Source of the DNA: an uncultured Oscillospiraceae bacterium
Lineage (GTDB): Bacteria; Bacillota; Clostridia; Oscillospirales; Oscillospiraceae
Direction: 5' to 3'
Assembly (NCBI GenBank): GCA_947625045.1
Contig: CANQMW010000013.1
Coordinates: 24,191-88,190 of the forward strand
Length of the DNA stretch: 64,000 nt
The notes under the pieces are model-generated. The model had not been told where the DNA came from. It ran no database searches and worked only from the letters and a program-made list of their open reading frames with translations. Positions 41,215-48,821 of the stretch are shown in pieces. How positions within the stretch are numbered: the first letter of the stretch is position 1; each line of letters starts with the position of its first letter. The translations under genes were made by a program, and so were the position numbers.

Positions 41215-42525
41215 TCAGCCGGCGTTCCAGTTGGCGGGGCGGCTGTGCTCCTCGACCTGGACGCAGCGGATGTCCGCGCCCAGGGCCCGGAACTTGCCCA
41301 CCAGGTCCTGGTAGCCCCGCTCGATGTAGATGATGTCCTCCACCTCGGTGACGCCCTCGGCGGCGAGCCCGGCGATGACCACCGCCGCGCCGGCCCGCAG
41401 GTCGCAGGCCTTCACCACGGAACCGGTGAGTTTATCCACGCCCTGGATGAAGGCGGACTGGTCCTCCACTTCGATATGGGCGCCCATCTTTTTCAGCTCT
41501 CCCACATACTTGAACCGGCCGCCGGCCCAGACGCCCTCCGTGACGGTGCTGCTGCCGGGGGCGCAGCACAGCACGGCCGCCATCTGGGGCTGCATGTCCG
41601 TGGGGAAGCCGGGGTAGGGCATGGTCTTCAGGTTTGCCCGATGCAGGGGGCCGTCCCGGCGGACCAAGACGTAGTCATCGCCCTCCTCCACCTCCACGGC
41701 CATCTCCCGCAGCTTGGAGGAGATGCACTCCAGGTGCTTGGGGATGACGTTGGAGACCCGGACCGCGCCGCCGGCGGCGGCCACCGCCGCCATGTAGGTG
41801 CCGGCCTCGATCTGGTCGGGGATAAGGGCGTATGAGCCGCCGTGCAGCTGCTTCACGCCCCGGATCTTGATGGTATCGGTGCCCGCGCCGCGCACGTCCG
41901 CGCCCATGGAGTTTAAAAAGTTCGCCAGGTCCACGATATGGGGCTCACGGGCCACGTTTTCGATAACTGTGCGGCCCTCCGCCGTGGCGGCGGCGATCAT
42001 GATGTTGATGGTAGCGCCCACGGAGACCTTGTCCAGGTATATGGTGGTGCCCCTGAGCCGCCCGGCGGGGCAGCCGGCGGTGATGAAGCCGCCGGACACG
42101 TCCATGTCCGCGCCCAGGGCGGTGAGGCCCTTGATATGCTGGTCGATGGGGCGGACGCCGAAATTGCAGCCGCCGGGCATGGTGGTGCGGGCCTTGCCGA
42201 AGCGGCCCAGCATGGCGCCGATGAGGTAGTAGCTGGCCCGGATCTTCCGGGTCAGGGCCCACATCCGTTCCGGGAGAATGTCCATCTGCACGTGGGTGCA
42301 GTCTATCTCCACCGTGGTGCGGTTTATCATGTTCACCCGGGCGCCTAAGTAGGTGAGGATGTGCAGAAGGGTGTCGGTATCGCTGATCTCAGGCAGGTTC
42401 TCCAGCCTGCACACGCCGTGGACCATGAGGGCCGCCGGGATGATGGCCACCGCCGCGTTTTTCGCGCCGGATATCTCCACTTCGCCGTGCAGGGGCCGTC
42501 CGCCCTGAATAACGTACTTTTCCAT
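41215..42525 (-). CDS. murA: UDP-N-acetylglucosamine 1-carboxyvinyltransferase
   Basis: The 436-residue enzyme catalyses the first committed step of peptidoglycan synthesis, joining enolpyruvate from PEP to UDP-GlcNAc. The N-terminal Lys/Asn pair is in [17 protein letters not shown]. The fosfomycin-binding Cys is in [15 protein letters not shown], where Asn-Phe replaces the more usual Ala-Ile. The ending KFRALGADI is typical. Length is standard. It is the second gene of the leftward run, with the nudix gene 100 bases upstream. Confidence 0.95.
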   Translation of the reverse strand: MEKYVIQGGRPLHGEVEISGAKNAAVAIIPAALMVHGVCRLENLPEISDTDTLLHILTYLGARVNMINRTTVEIDCTHVQMDILPERMWALTRKIRASYYLIGAMLGRFGKARTTMPGGCNFGVRPIDQHIKGLTALGADMDVSGGFITAGCPAGRLRGTTIYLDKVSVGATINIMIAAATAEGRTVIENVAREPHIVDLANFLNSMGADVRGAGTDTIKIRGVKQLHGGSYALIPDQIEAGTYMAAVAAAGGAVRVSNVIPKHLECISSKLREMAVEVEEGDDYVLVRRDGPLHRANLKTMPYPGFPTDMQPQMAAVLCCAPGSSTVTEGVWAGGRFKYVGELKKMGAHIEVEDQSAFIQGVDKLTGSVVKACDLRAGAAVVIAGLAAEGVTEVEDIIYIERGYQDLVGKFRALGADIRCVQVEEHSRPANWNAG

Positions 42526-42626
42526 AGATGCTCCCCAATAAATATGTCAGGATAGGGGCGGTGACCGCCCTTATGATACAGTTGGAATAATACAGTTTGG
42601 TATTTTATCACAAACAGGAAGGAAAA

Positions 42627-43166
42627 TCAATTCCTCCCAAGGAGGGCGAGGGCCTTCAGCGCCCCCACCACCGTCTTGGCGTCGTGGACCGTGCCGTCCA
42701 TGGCCATGTCCGCCAGCGCCCGGAGGGGCATTTTCTCCACGTCCAGGAATTCGTTGGGGTCGGGATGGGCCTGGCCCTGGTGCAGGCCGGTGGCGAGATA
42801 GAGGTAGAGCTTCTCCGTGGAGATGCCCGGGGAGACGTAGATGCAGCCTAAGTCCCGCCACTGGTCCGCCTCCAGGCCCGTCTCCTCGCTGAGCTCCCGC
42901 ACCGCCGCGGGCAGGGGGTCCTCCCCCTTCTCCAGCTTCCCGGCGGGCAGCTCCAGAAGCTCCCGGCCGAAGGGATAGCGCCACTGGCGCACTACGAACA
43001 CGTTTCCATCGTCATCCACAGCCGCCACGCACACCCCGCCGGGGTGGTGGACCACCTCCCGGACGGATACCGCCCCGTTGGGCAGAGATACCATATCCTC
43101 CGTCAGGTCCACGACCACGCCCTGATAGGTGCCCACGCGCCGCAGCTGCTTTTCCTCGTGGTCCAT
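42627..43166 (-). CDS. NUDIX hydrolase, ADP-ribose pyrophosphatase type
   Basis: The 179-residue enzyme has a complete nudix box (GKLEKGEDPLPAAVRELSEE then TGL) that binds Mg and hydrolyses nucleoside-diphosphate compounds, most likely ADP-ribose. The upstream RQWRYPFGRELLELPAG and the downstream YVSPGISTEKLYLYLA are the ADP-ribose pyrophosphatase pattern. The start lies after a purine-rich site within 10 bases. The 100 bases to murA hold no gene. Confidence 0.9.
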   Translation of the reverse strand: MDHEEKQLRRVGTYQGVVVDLTEDMVSLPNGAVSVREVVHHPGGVCVAAVDDDGNVFVVRQWRYPFGRELLELPAGKLEKGEDPLPAAVRELSEETGLEADQWRDLGCIYVSPGISTEKLYLYLATGLHQGQAHPDPNEFLDVEKMPLRALADMAMDGTVHDAKTVVGALKALALLGRN

Positions 43167-43326
43167 GCCGCATTCCCCCTTTGCCAGTCAAAAAGGTTAC
43201 ATAATGCCAGGATTTCCCCCAGTATAACACGTTCTTTCGGGAATTTCCACATTTTTATTCTATGCGCGGGACATTTCTTTGGATTATAATCGATTCAGGA
43301 AGCCCTGTACATGGGAGGGGATAGGT

Positions 43327-43782
43327 ATGAAAACAGTGCAGGCCACGGATACGGCTGTGTCCATATGGGTATCCCGGGAGGCGCCGCCCAGCCGGGAGCA
43401 GATGCTGCGCCTGGTGCGCCAGGCCCTGGCGGAGGAGGGACTGGCCCCCTGGGGGTCCACGGAGGCGGAGTGTTTCGCCGCCGGGGAGGAGACCCTCATC
43501 ATCGCCCGGCCCGTGAGGCCGAAGCGGTGCGCCTTTTATTTTTCCGACCTGGAGGCCCTGCTGGGCGGGGCGATGGAGTGTCCCGCGGCGGAGAGCGCCT
43601 TGTACGCCGCGGAGGACGGGTACATACTGGCGGTGGAGCCCGAGGGGGTCACGTCGGCCCTGTATGAATTCGGCGAGCCCCGAGAGGCGGGGCCATTGTG
43701 GGAGGCCCACGCCCGGGAGCAGGGCCTGTGCCTTCTCCGGGAGGACGCCATAGCCGCCCTGGGCCGCTATTTTTCGCGCTGA
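43327..43782 (+). CDS. Small protein with MecA-like C-terminal pattern
   Basis: The 151-residue protein is not clearly recognised. Its middle (CAFYFSDLEALLGGAMEC, then ESALYAAEDGYILAVEPE and LYEFGEP) resembles the C-terminal domain of MecA adaptors, which dock on ClpC. The N-terminal half is unlike MecA and lacks its known motif. It could be a divergent ClpC adaptor or an unrelated regulatory protein. ATG 43327 is chosen because GGGAGGGG is 6 bases upstream. A TATAAT at 43285-43290 suggests its own promoter. Confidence 0.6.
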   Translation: MKTVQATDTAVSIWVSREAPPSREQMLRLVRQALAEEGLAPWGSTEAECFAAGEETLIIARPVRPKRCAFYFSDLEALLGGAMECPAAESALYAAEDGYILAVEPEGVTSALYEFGEPREAGPLWEAHAREQGLCLLREDAIAALGRYFSR

Positions 43783-43842
43783 GCGCCTGCTATACTGTAG
43801 AAACGCCCAATTGTGAACTTTTTTCTTTGTGGGCGGTAAGAA

Positions 43843-43871
43843 TTGCTAAACGAGGAAAAATGTTGTATAAT
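43843..43871 (+). promoter_or_regulatory. Sigma-A promoter of smpB
   Basis: TTGCTA at 43843-43848, 17 bases, TATAAT at 43866-43871. The smpB start lies 44 bases further on. Confidence 0.78.
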
Positions 43872-43915
43872 CCACTCAGCGAGACATATTCAGCGGGACA
43901 TGAGGAGGTGGGCCG

Positions 43916-44386
43916 ATGGCGCCGGACGGCAAGGGGACGAAGCTGATCACGGACAACCGCAAAGCGCGGCATGACTATTTCGTCTTGGACCGCTATGAGG
44001 CGGGCATTGAGCTCACGGGCACGGAGGTGAAATCCGTCCGCGCCGGCACGGTGAACCTGAAGGACTGCTATGCCCGGGTGAAGAACGGCGAGCTCTGGGT
44101 CCGGGGCATGCACATAAGCCCCTATAAGCAGGGCAGTTACTTCAACGCCGACCCGGACCGGGACCGGCGGCTTTTGATGCACAGGCGGGAGATCATCCGC
44201 CTGGGCGCAAAGGTACAGCAGGAGGGCCTGGCCCTGGTGCCGCTGAGCCTCTACTTCAAGGACAGTCTCGTGAAGGTGGAGCTGGGCCTTTGCAAGGGCA
44301 AGAAGCTCTACGACAAGCGCACCGACGCGGCGGAAAAGTCCGCCCGGCGGGAAATGGATCGGAAATTCAAGGAGGCAAACGCATGA
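43916..44386 (+). CDS. smpB: SsrA-binding protein SmpB
   Basis: The 156-residue RNA-binding protein brings tmRNA to stalled ribosomes. It shows the family start ([20 protein letters not shown]), the [16 protein letters not shown] core and a basic C-terminal tail ([19 protein letters not shown]) that acts in the ribosome. GAGGAGG sits 6-8 bases before the ATG. The stop overlaps the cyclophilin start (ATGA), and its RNA partner lies 570 bases downstream, so trans-translation genes are clustered. Confidence 0.97.
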   Translation: MAPDGKGTKLITDNRKARHDYFVLDRYEAGIELTGTEVKSVRAGTVNLKDCYARVKNGELWVRGMHISPYKQGSYFNADPDRDRRLLMHRREIIRLGAKVQQEGLALVPLSLYFKDSLVKVELGLCKGKKLYDKRTDAAEKSARREMDRKFKEANA

Positions 44387-44901
44387 AGAACCCTATCGTC
44401 ACCATCCGTATGCACGACGGCGGCGTCATCAAGGCCGAGCTCTACCCGGAGATCGCGCCCAATACGGTCAATAACTTCCTCTCCCTTGTGAATAAGGGCT
44501 TTTATAACGGGCTCATCTTCCACCGGGTCATCCCCGGCTTTATGATCCAGGGCGGCGACCCGGACGGCAACGGCACCGGCGGCCCCGGCTACTCCATCCC
44601 CGGTGAGTTCACCGCCAACGGCTACATCAACGACCTGCGCCACACCCGGGGCGTGCTGAGCATGGCCCGGGCCATGGACCCTGACTCCGCCGGCAGCCAG
44701 TTTTTCATCATGCATGAGGACGCCCCCCATCTGGACGGCCAGTACGCCGCCTTCGGCCAGGTGCTGGAGGGCATGGACGTGGTGGATAAGATCGCCGCTT
44801 CCAAGACCGGCTGGGGCGACAAGCCCCTGACCCCTCAGGTCATGCACAAGGTAACCGCCGAGACCTTCGGCCAGGAGTATCCTGAGCCGAAAAAGGCGTA
44901 A
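44383..44901 (+). CDS. Cyclophilin-type peptidyl-prolyl isomerase
   Basis: The 172-residue protein turns Xaa-Pro peptide bonds. It has the cyclophilin core [37 protein letters not shown] (SQFFI active-site strand) and [15 protein letters not shown]. There is no signal peptide, so it is cytoplasmic. The start is fixed by the overlap with smpB. Transcription may run on into ssrA, since no clear promoter lies between them. Confidence 0.95.
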   Translation: MKNPIVTIRMHDGGVIKAELYPEIAPNTVNNFLSLVNKGFYNGLIFHRVIPGFMIQGGDPDGNGTGGPGYSIPGEFTANGYINDLRHTRGVLSMARAMDPDSAGSQFFIMHEDAPHLDGQYAAFGQVLEGMDVVDKIAASKTGWGDKPLTPQVMHKVTAETFGQEYPEPKKA

Positions 44902-44926
44902 TCAAATAGATTCGTTCTCATGCGCC

Positions 44927-44948
44927 GCGCGCCCGCAGGCGGGCGCGC
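44927..44948. other. GC hairpin just before tmRNA
   Basis: GCGCGCCCGC (44927-44936) pairs with GCGGGCGCGC (44939-44948) with only two bases between. It ends 5 bases before the tmRNA 5' end and could guide processing of a joint transcript. No T tract follows. Confidence 0.5.
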
Positions 44949-44953
44949 TCCGA

Positions 44954-45315
44954 GGGGCTGCAATGGTTTCGACGGGGGCGTGGGGGCGGAATAAGCGGGC
45001 GGATGACCCGGACATCCTTAAAACTGGGAACCTTTCAAATTAACCGAGAACGATAATCTCGCTCTGGCCGCCGCTTAAGGCAGGCCCGTCCAGCCCGGGA
45101 GCGCTGCGGCCCGGGGCCTGGGCGTCGACTAGCAGCGTCCGTGCGTGCGCAAAGCTTTGAGCGCACCATGCATCATGAAGCTACCTGACCCGTCATGCGT
45201 GACGGCCTGCACCGGGAAGGGGAAAAGCGCGTAAGCGCAAGATGACCGCCTGCGCCCGGAGAAGGTTCCGCTGAAGTGCTTTCGGACAGGGGTTCGATCC
45301 CCCTCAGCTCCACCA
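44954..45315 (+). ncRNA. ssrA: tmRNA (transfer-messenger RNA)
   Basis: The 362-base RNA begins GGGGCTGCAATGGTTTCGAC and ends with GTTCGATCCCCCTCAGCTCC and ACCA. The acceptor GGGGCTG pairs with CAGCTCC. The tag frame ends at 45078 (TAA) and reads E-N-D-N-L-A-L-A-A-A from 45046. The resume codon could be one earlier. The tag ends in three Ala after Leu, where LAA is usual. Pseudoknot-like GC stems follow. It rescues ribosomes together with the SmpB encoded upstream. Confidence 0.96.
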
Positions 45316-45320
45316 CGTCG

Positions 45321-45381
45321 AAAGACCTCTGAAGATTCATAGTCCTTGCAAGCAAGGCCTATTCATCGGTCAGAGGTCTTT
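45321..45381 (+). terminator. Terminator after tmRNA
   Basis: AAAGACCTCTGA (45321-45332) pairs with TCAGAGGTCTTT (45370-45381). A small CCTTGC/GCAAGG hairpin lies in the loop. T-rich sequence follows. Confidence 0.75.
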
Positions 45382-45384
45382 CTC

Positions 45385-45429
45385 CTTCTCCCCATGCGAC
45401 CCATTTCATTGGGCTCGCATGGGGGCCCC
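45385..45429 (+). repeat. Palindromic intergenic repeat, copy 3 (compensated variant)
   Basis: CTTCTCCCCATGCGACCC, loop, GGGCTCGCATGGGGGCCCC. Compared with copy 4 the stem reads ATGCGA/TCGCAT instead of ATGAAA/TTTCAT, and the inner arm ATTtcAT instead of GCTtcGC, so changes occur on both sides and pairing is kept. Confidence 0.85.
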
Positions 45430-45454
45430 AGGGAAGCGGCCAGAGCCGTTCTTC

Positions 45455-45499
45455 CTTCTCCCCATGAAACCCGCTTCGCTGGGCTTTCATGGGGACCCC
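45455..45499 (+). repeat. Palindromic intergenic repeat, copy 4
   Basis: CTTCTCCCCATGAAACCC, GCTTCGCT, GGGCTTTCATGGGGACCCC. It is the same sequence as copies 1 and 2 in the other orientation. It lies between ssrA and the GNAT gene. Confidence 0.88.
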
Positions 45500-45533
45500 A
45501 GAGAGACGAGTTCTCCTCTTTCGCGCGAATATT

Positions 45534-45557
45534 GAAAACCCGTTTCATGGGGACCCC
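45534..45557 (+). repeat. Palindromic intergenic repeat, right-half copy 5
   Basis: Only the right arm remains (CCCGTTTCATGGGGACCCC). The left arm is replaced by AT-rich sequence. It ends 21 bases before the GNAT start codon. Confidence 0.65.
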
Positions 45558-45578
45558 GATAATAATGTGAGGTCAAAC

Positions 45579-46355
45579 ATGAATTTTACCAACGAGGACA
45601 TTTTACATATCGCCATGGATCAGTCCGCTGTCGATGCAAACTGCCGGGCGGAGGACTTTCTGCGGACGGAAAATGTGGTCGTCACGTCCATAGCGGACCC
45701 CGGCGCGAGGAAATATCTGTCGCTGCCATTCGATTGCCATCTCATCTCCTACGGGAACAATATCGTCGCGTCCGTGAACGAAAAATACCGCGCGGCTGTC
45801 ACTGATTATGTAAACCGATTCCCGGCGGAGCATTGCTTCGAGACGCCGAACCTGCACGTGTTGAACGACGCGCTGCAGAAGGACGGCCTGCGGGTCTGTT
45901 ATATGGCGGAGTACTTCCTGCCCGACCTGGGGGCGCTGGAGGCATTTGACTGCCCTTATGAAATGAAGCTGCTGCATCCCGAGGACTTCGGGCCGCTTTA
46001 CATCCCGGCATGGAGCAACGCGCTGTGCGAAAAGCGCCGGGAGCTGGATGTACTGGGCGTGGGCGCATATGACGGCGAAACGCTGGTTGGCCTCGCGGGC
46101 TGCTCCGCCGACTGCGAGGGCATGTGGCAGATCGGCGTGGATGTTCTGCCTGCTTATCGCAGATATGGCGTCGCCTCCGCGCTGACCAGCCGCCTGGCGG
46201 TGGAGATACTGAAGCGGGACAAGGTTCCGTTTTACTGCGCGGCGTGGTCAAACATCAAGTCGGTGCGCAACGCCATCCGAAGCGGCTTCCGCCCCGCGTG
46301 GGTGGAGCTGACGGCCAAAAGCGCCGCCTTCGTGGAGGAACAAAACCGGAAATGA
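45579..46355 (+). CDS. GNAT family N-acetyltransferase
   Basis: The 258-residue protein has a C-terminal GNAT fold. The acetyl-CoA loop is IGVDVLPAYRRYGVASALTSRLAVE (R-x2-G-x-A pattern), followed by FYCAAWSNIKSVRNAIRSGF. The N-terminal 120 residues are a separate region found in some Firmicutes acetyltransferases. The acceptor is unknown. The ATG at 45579 has GAGG 7 bases upstream. Longer readings into the repeat DNA are not credible. It is a single gene with its own terminator. Confidence 0.85.
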   Translation: MNFTNEDILHIAMDQSAVDANCRAEDFLRTENVVVTSIADPGARKYLSLPFDCHLISYGNNIVASVNEKYRAAVTDYVNRFPAEHCFETPNLHVLNDALQKDGLRVCYMAEYFLPDLGALEAFDCPYEMKLLHPEDFGPLYIPAWSNALCEKRRELDVLGVGAYDGETLVGLAGCSADCEGMWQIGVDVLPAYRRYGVASALTSRLAVEILKRDKVPFYCAAWSNIKSVRNAIRSGFRPAWVELTAKSAAFVEEQNRK

Positions 46356-46388
46356 AACCGCACGGCCTCAGGTGAGACCGTGCGGTTT
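46355..46388. terminator. Terminator between the GNAT gene and the Doc gene
   Basis: AAACCGCACGG (46355-46365) pairs with CCGTGCGGTTT (46378-46388), serving convergent genes. Confidence 0.82.
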
Positions 46389-46403
46389 GCTGTGAGAGCA
46401 CAT

Positions 46404-46783
46404 TTAAATTTGGTGGTCCATGACCCACTTTGTCATGTCCTCAAAGGTCAGTTTCCCGGAGGCTACCGCCAGCACCATATTGGATAGTTCGTCCTGCGTA
46501 TAGTCCAGTTCGATACCGTTCAGGGCCAGAAAGACCAGCATGACATGGGCGCGCCGATGCGCTTGTTGCCGTCCACAAAGGCATGGTTTTGAATGAGCCC
46601 ATACCCCAGCCGCGCCCCTTTTTGCTGGATGGGCGGGAAGGCGTCGGTGCCGCCAAAGCTTTGGAAGGGAGCACTCAAAGCGGAATCCAAGAGGTCCGCG
46701 TCCAGCAGCCCGTCCACGCCGCCGGTTTCCCGTATCAGCTCCCGATGCAGCATGAGTACCTGCGTTTTTGTGAGCCGCTTCAC
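46404..46783 (-). pseudogene. Doc-type (death-on-curing, Fic fold) toxin, frameshifted
   Basis: The N-terminal 80 or so residues (RLTKTQVLMLHRELIRETGG, then DADLLDSALSAPFQSF) and the Fic-type motif HAFVDGNKRIGA are in one frame. The remainder (HVMLVFLALNGIELDYTQDE to the stop at 46404) is in another. The break is right after the motif, near 46548-46556, in a GC-rich GCGCGCCC. Removing two bases there would restore the normal A-H-V-M-L-V-F-L. Doc toxins phosphorylate EF-Tu using the conserved His. Lacking the last helices, this one is probably inactive unless the shift is a sequence error. It starts at GTG overlapping the antitoxin stop. Confidence 0.85.
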
Positions 46784-47022
46784 TTGGCCAGGACCTCATA
46801 GGCCTGCCGATTCTTCTGGATGAGGCGCTTGGAAATGCTCGTGACATCCTCATCCGCGGCGAGCTGCTCTGCCTCCGCCTGGCTGAACTCCACGATCAGA
46901 TAGCGGGGGACATTATTTTTCAAAATGACAGCGGAGCCGTTTTCGTCGACCAGCCTCGCCACGCGGGAAAAATTCTGGTTGGCCTCGGTGATGGACACAA
47001 GGCTGTTGGTGTTGATGTTCAT
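46780..47022 (-). CDS. Phd/YefM family antitoxin
   Basis: The 80-residue antitoxin has the Phd/YefM fold (SITEANQNFSRVARLVDENG, AVILKNNVPRYLIVEF), which binds DNA through the N-terminal part and the toxin through the C-terminal helix. ATG 47022 has GGAGG 7 bases upstream. The stop overlaps the Doc start by 4 bases, the usual antitoxin-toxin order. It is intact although its toxin gene is frameshifted. Confidence 0.9.
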   Translation of the reverse strand: MNINTNSLVSITEANQNFSRVARLVDENGSAVILKNNVPRYLIVEFSQAEAEQLAADEDVTSISKRLIQKNRQAYEVLAK

Positions 47023-47040
47023 TGTCTCACCTCCAAGCAT

Positions 47041-47069
47041 ATTATATGCTGATTCTAGGATAAATTCAA
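47041..47069 (-). promoter_or_regulatory. Promoter of the Phd/Doc pair
   Basis: On the minus strand TTGAAT (47069-47064), 17 bases, TATAAT (47046-47041). GCATATAATATGC around the -10 box is a short palindrome, perhaps the autorepressor site. Confidence 0.75.
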
Positions 47070-47088
47070 CCTAAATTATTACCCCGTC

Positions 47089-47568
47089 TTATCGCCATCT
47101 CTTCCCGCCGAGGGCTTTGCCCAGCCAGGAGCTGAGGCCGACGCTCACGCCAAGGGCCCCCAGCAGGGCGCCGGCGCTGAGGCCCGCCAGGGCGCCCACG
47201 TCCTTCAGCCACTGTTTGGACACGTTGGCCCGGGTGGTGGCGCCGGCCAGGATGGAGGGAGCCAGCATGTTGGCCTTCTCCCGGATGCGCTGCCGCTCCT
47301 CGGCGCTGTAGTCCTCCGGGTGGTCCACCAGCGCGTCCAGCACGAGCCGGAGCATCTCCGTCTCCTCCGGGGGCGATTGGAGCACCTCCGCGTCCAGGAT
47401 GCTGCGCATGGCGATGTACTGGGTCTTGGTCAGGCGGCTGCGGCCGCTCTCGATGTTGTTGATGGTCTGGCGGGTCACGCCGATGCGCGAGCCGAATTCC
47501 TCTGCCGTCCAGCCCACGGTGCGGCGGATCAGAAGCAGGTTTTCCTGCATACGTGCGATCTCATCCAT
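47089..47568 (-). CDS. XRE-family regulator with hydrophobic C-terminal end
   Basis: The 159-residue protein has an N-terminal helix-turn-helix of the XRE type (residues 10-65, LLLIRRTVGWTAEEFGSRIG then VTRQTINNIESGRSRLTKTQ). The middle is acidic and helical. The C-terminal 35 residues are rich in Gly, Ala and Leu (VGALAGLSAGALLGALGVSV) and could enter a membrane. Directly upstream is a perfect 34-bp palindrome holding its promoter, so autoregulation is likely. No target gene is evident. Confidence 0.85.
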   Translation of the reverse strand: MDEIARMQENLLLIRRTVGWTAEEFGSRIGVTRQTINNIESGRSRLTKTQYIAMRSILDAEVLQSPPEETEMLRLVLDALVDHPEDYSAEERQRIREKANMLAPSILAGATTRANVSKQWLKDVGALAGLSAGALLGALGVSVGLSSWLGKALGGKRWR

Positions 47569-47588
47569 AAATATTCACCTCCTGACAT

Positions 47589-47629
47589 AATATTATCCCT
47601 TGACAATATTTTTGTCAAGGGATAATATT
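47589..47629. promoter_or_regulatory. Perfect palindromic operator/promoter of the XRE gene
   Basis: The 17-base arm AATATTATCCCTTGACA (47589-47605) is mirrored exactly at 47613-47629 around a 7-base centre. Each arm holds a TTGACA, and TAATAT lies 17 bases further in the other arm. Equal promoters therefore point in both directions. The leftward one serves the XRE gene. The rightward one would read antisense into the P1 peptidase gene. Confidence 0.88.
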
Positions 47630-48675
47630 TAGCCTTCCTCGGGGGAATATGTCTCCAGAAATTCCTTAAGGCCCATATAGCGGTTGCCGCGAATACCGGC
47701 GGTCGTTTCTGCGTGGTAGAGGGAGCTTATAATGGCCTCCTCCACGGCCTCCACCGCCGCCTCGAAGACGGCGTCCATGCTGTCCTCATGGAGCACCCGG
47801 GCAGGGAGGACGCTCTTGCCGCTCACGTGGGGCCGGTTGTTGGCTGTGGTGAAGGCGATGGCGATGTCCCCGCTGCCGTTGCCGCAGAAGGAGCCCACCC
47901 GGCCCAGGGCGATCATGGCTCGGCGGGCGGTGCGCTTCAGCTGCCGCTCGTTGAGGGGGATGTCCGTGGCCAGGACGATGATGACGGAGCCGGTATCCCT
48001 GCCCGGTGCCATGCCCGCTTTACGGGTGTCGTAATGCTTGCCGCCTATCACCAGGTCCCCGGCCCGGCCGAAGTTGGTCATGACAAGAGCGCCCACGGTA
48101 TAGTCCGTCCCGTCCAGGGCCACAGTGCGGGAGGCAGAGCCGATGCCGCCCTTGAGCCCCAGGCAGACCATGCCCGCGCCGCTGCCCACGGCCCCCTCGG
48201 CAAAGTCCTCCCGGCAGTCAGCCAATGCCTGGCGGACATGGGCTTCGGTGACGTGCAGGCCCCGGATATCGCTGAGGCGGCCGTCGTTGCACTCGGTGAC
48301 CACGCAGTTCACCGTGCCTGTGGTGACGCCGATGTCGGGGTTTTTCTCCAGCATGTACTTTACTGCCGCTTCCAGCGCCGTTCCCACGCTGAGGGTGTTG
48401 GTCATCAATATGGGAGATTCGATAGTGCCCAGCTCCTCCACCTGGACCAGCCCTGCGCTCTTGCCGAAGCCGTTGAGCACACAGCAGGCGGCGGTCACCT
48501 TGTCGTGGAAGAGGTCCCCTTGATGGGGCAGGATGGCGGTGACGCCGGTGTGCACGTCCCCGTCGTGGATGGTTGCGTGGCCCACCGTCACCCCAGGCAC
48601 ATCGGTGATCAGGTCCCGCTTCCCCCGGTGCCAGCGGGAATGCAGGTCCAGGCCGCAGTTTTCGGGCAGTCCCAT
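47629..48675 (-). CDS. P1 family (DmpA/BapA) aminopeptidase
   Basis: The 348-residue N-terminal-nucleophile hydrolase cleaves itself into two chains and then acts on D-Ala, beta-alanyl or other N-terminal residues. The N-terminal ITDVPGVTVGHATI and the GAVGSGAGMVCLGLKGGIGS core match the family. The self-cleavage site is the Gly-Ser in RDTGSVIIVLATDIPL, making that Ser the nucleophile. ATG 48675 is preferred because AAAGGAG is 8 bases away. The ATG six bases earlier is too close. The stop touches the palindromic operator. Confidence 0.92.
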   Translation of the reverse strand: MGLPENCGLDLHSRWHRGKRDLITDVPGVTVGHATIHDGDVHTGVTAILPHQGDLFHDKVTAACCVLNGFGKSAGLVQVEELGTIESPILMTNTLSVGTALEAAVKYMLEKNPDIGVTTGTVNCVVTECNDGRLSDIRGLHVTEAHVRQALADCREDFAEGAVGSGAGMVCLGLKGGIGSASRTVALDGTDYTVGALVMTNFGRAGDLVIGGKHYDTRKAGMAPGRDTGSVIIVLATDIPLNERQLKRTARRAMIALGRVGSFCGNGSGDIAIAFTTANNRPHVSGKSVLPARVLHEDSMDAVFEAAVEAVEEAIISSLYHAETTAGIRGNRYMGLKEFLETYSPEEG

Positions 48676-48746
48676 GGGCATTGCTCCTTTCGTCCTATCA
48701 GCGCCATTATAGCCCCTTTCCGGTCCCTGCGCAAGGCGGGGGCGTG

Positions 48747-48775
48747 TTGAAAAGCGGGCGGCGGTGTGGTATGAT
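48747..48775 (+). promoter_or_regulatory. Promoter of the choloylglycine hydrolase gene
   Basis: TTGAAA at 48747-48752, 17 bases, TATGAT at 48770-48775. The start codon lies 46 bases downstream. Confidence 0.75.
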
Positions 48776-48821
48776 GACGGGGAAGAAAAAGGAAAAGACT
48801 TGATTCAAGGGAGGAACGGAC

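Noticed and set aside
47629..48750. Plus-strand gene driven by the palindrome's rightward promoter
   Set aside because: The plus-strand frames are antisense shadows of the P1 peptidase gene, with no recognisable product.
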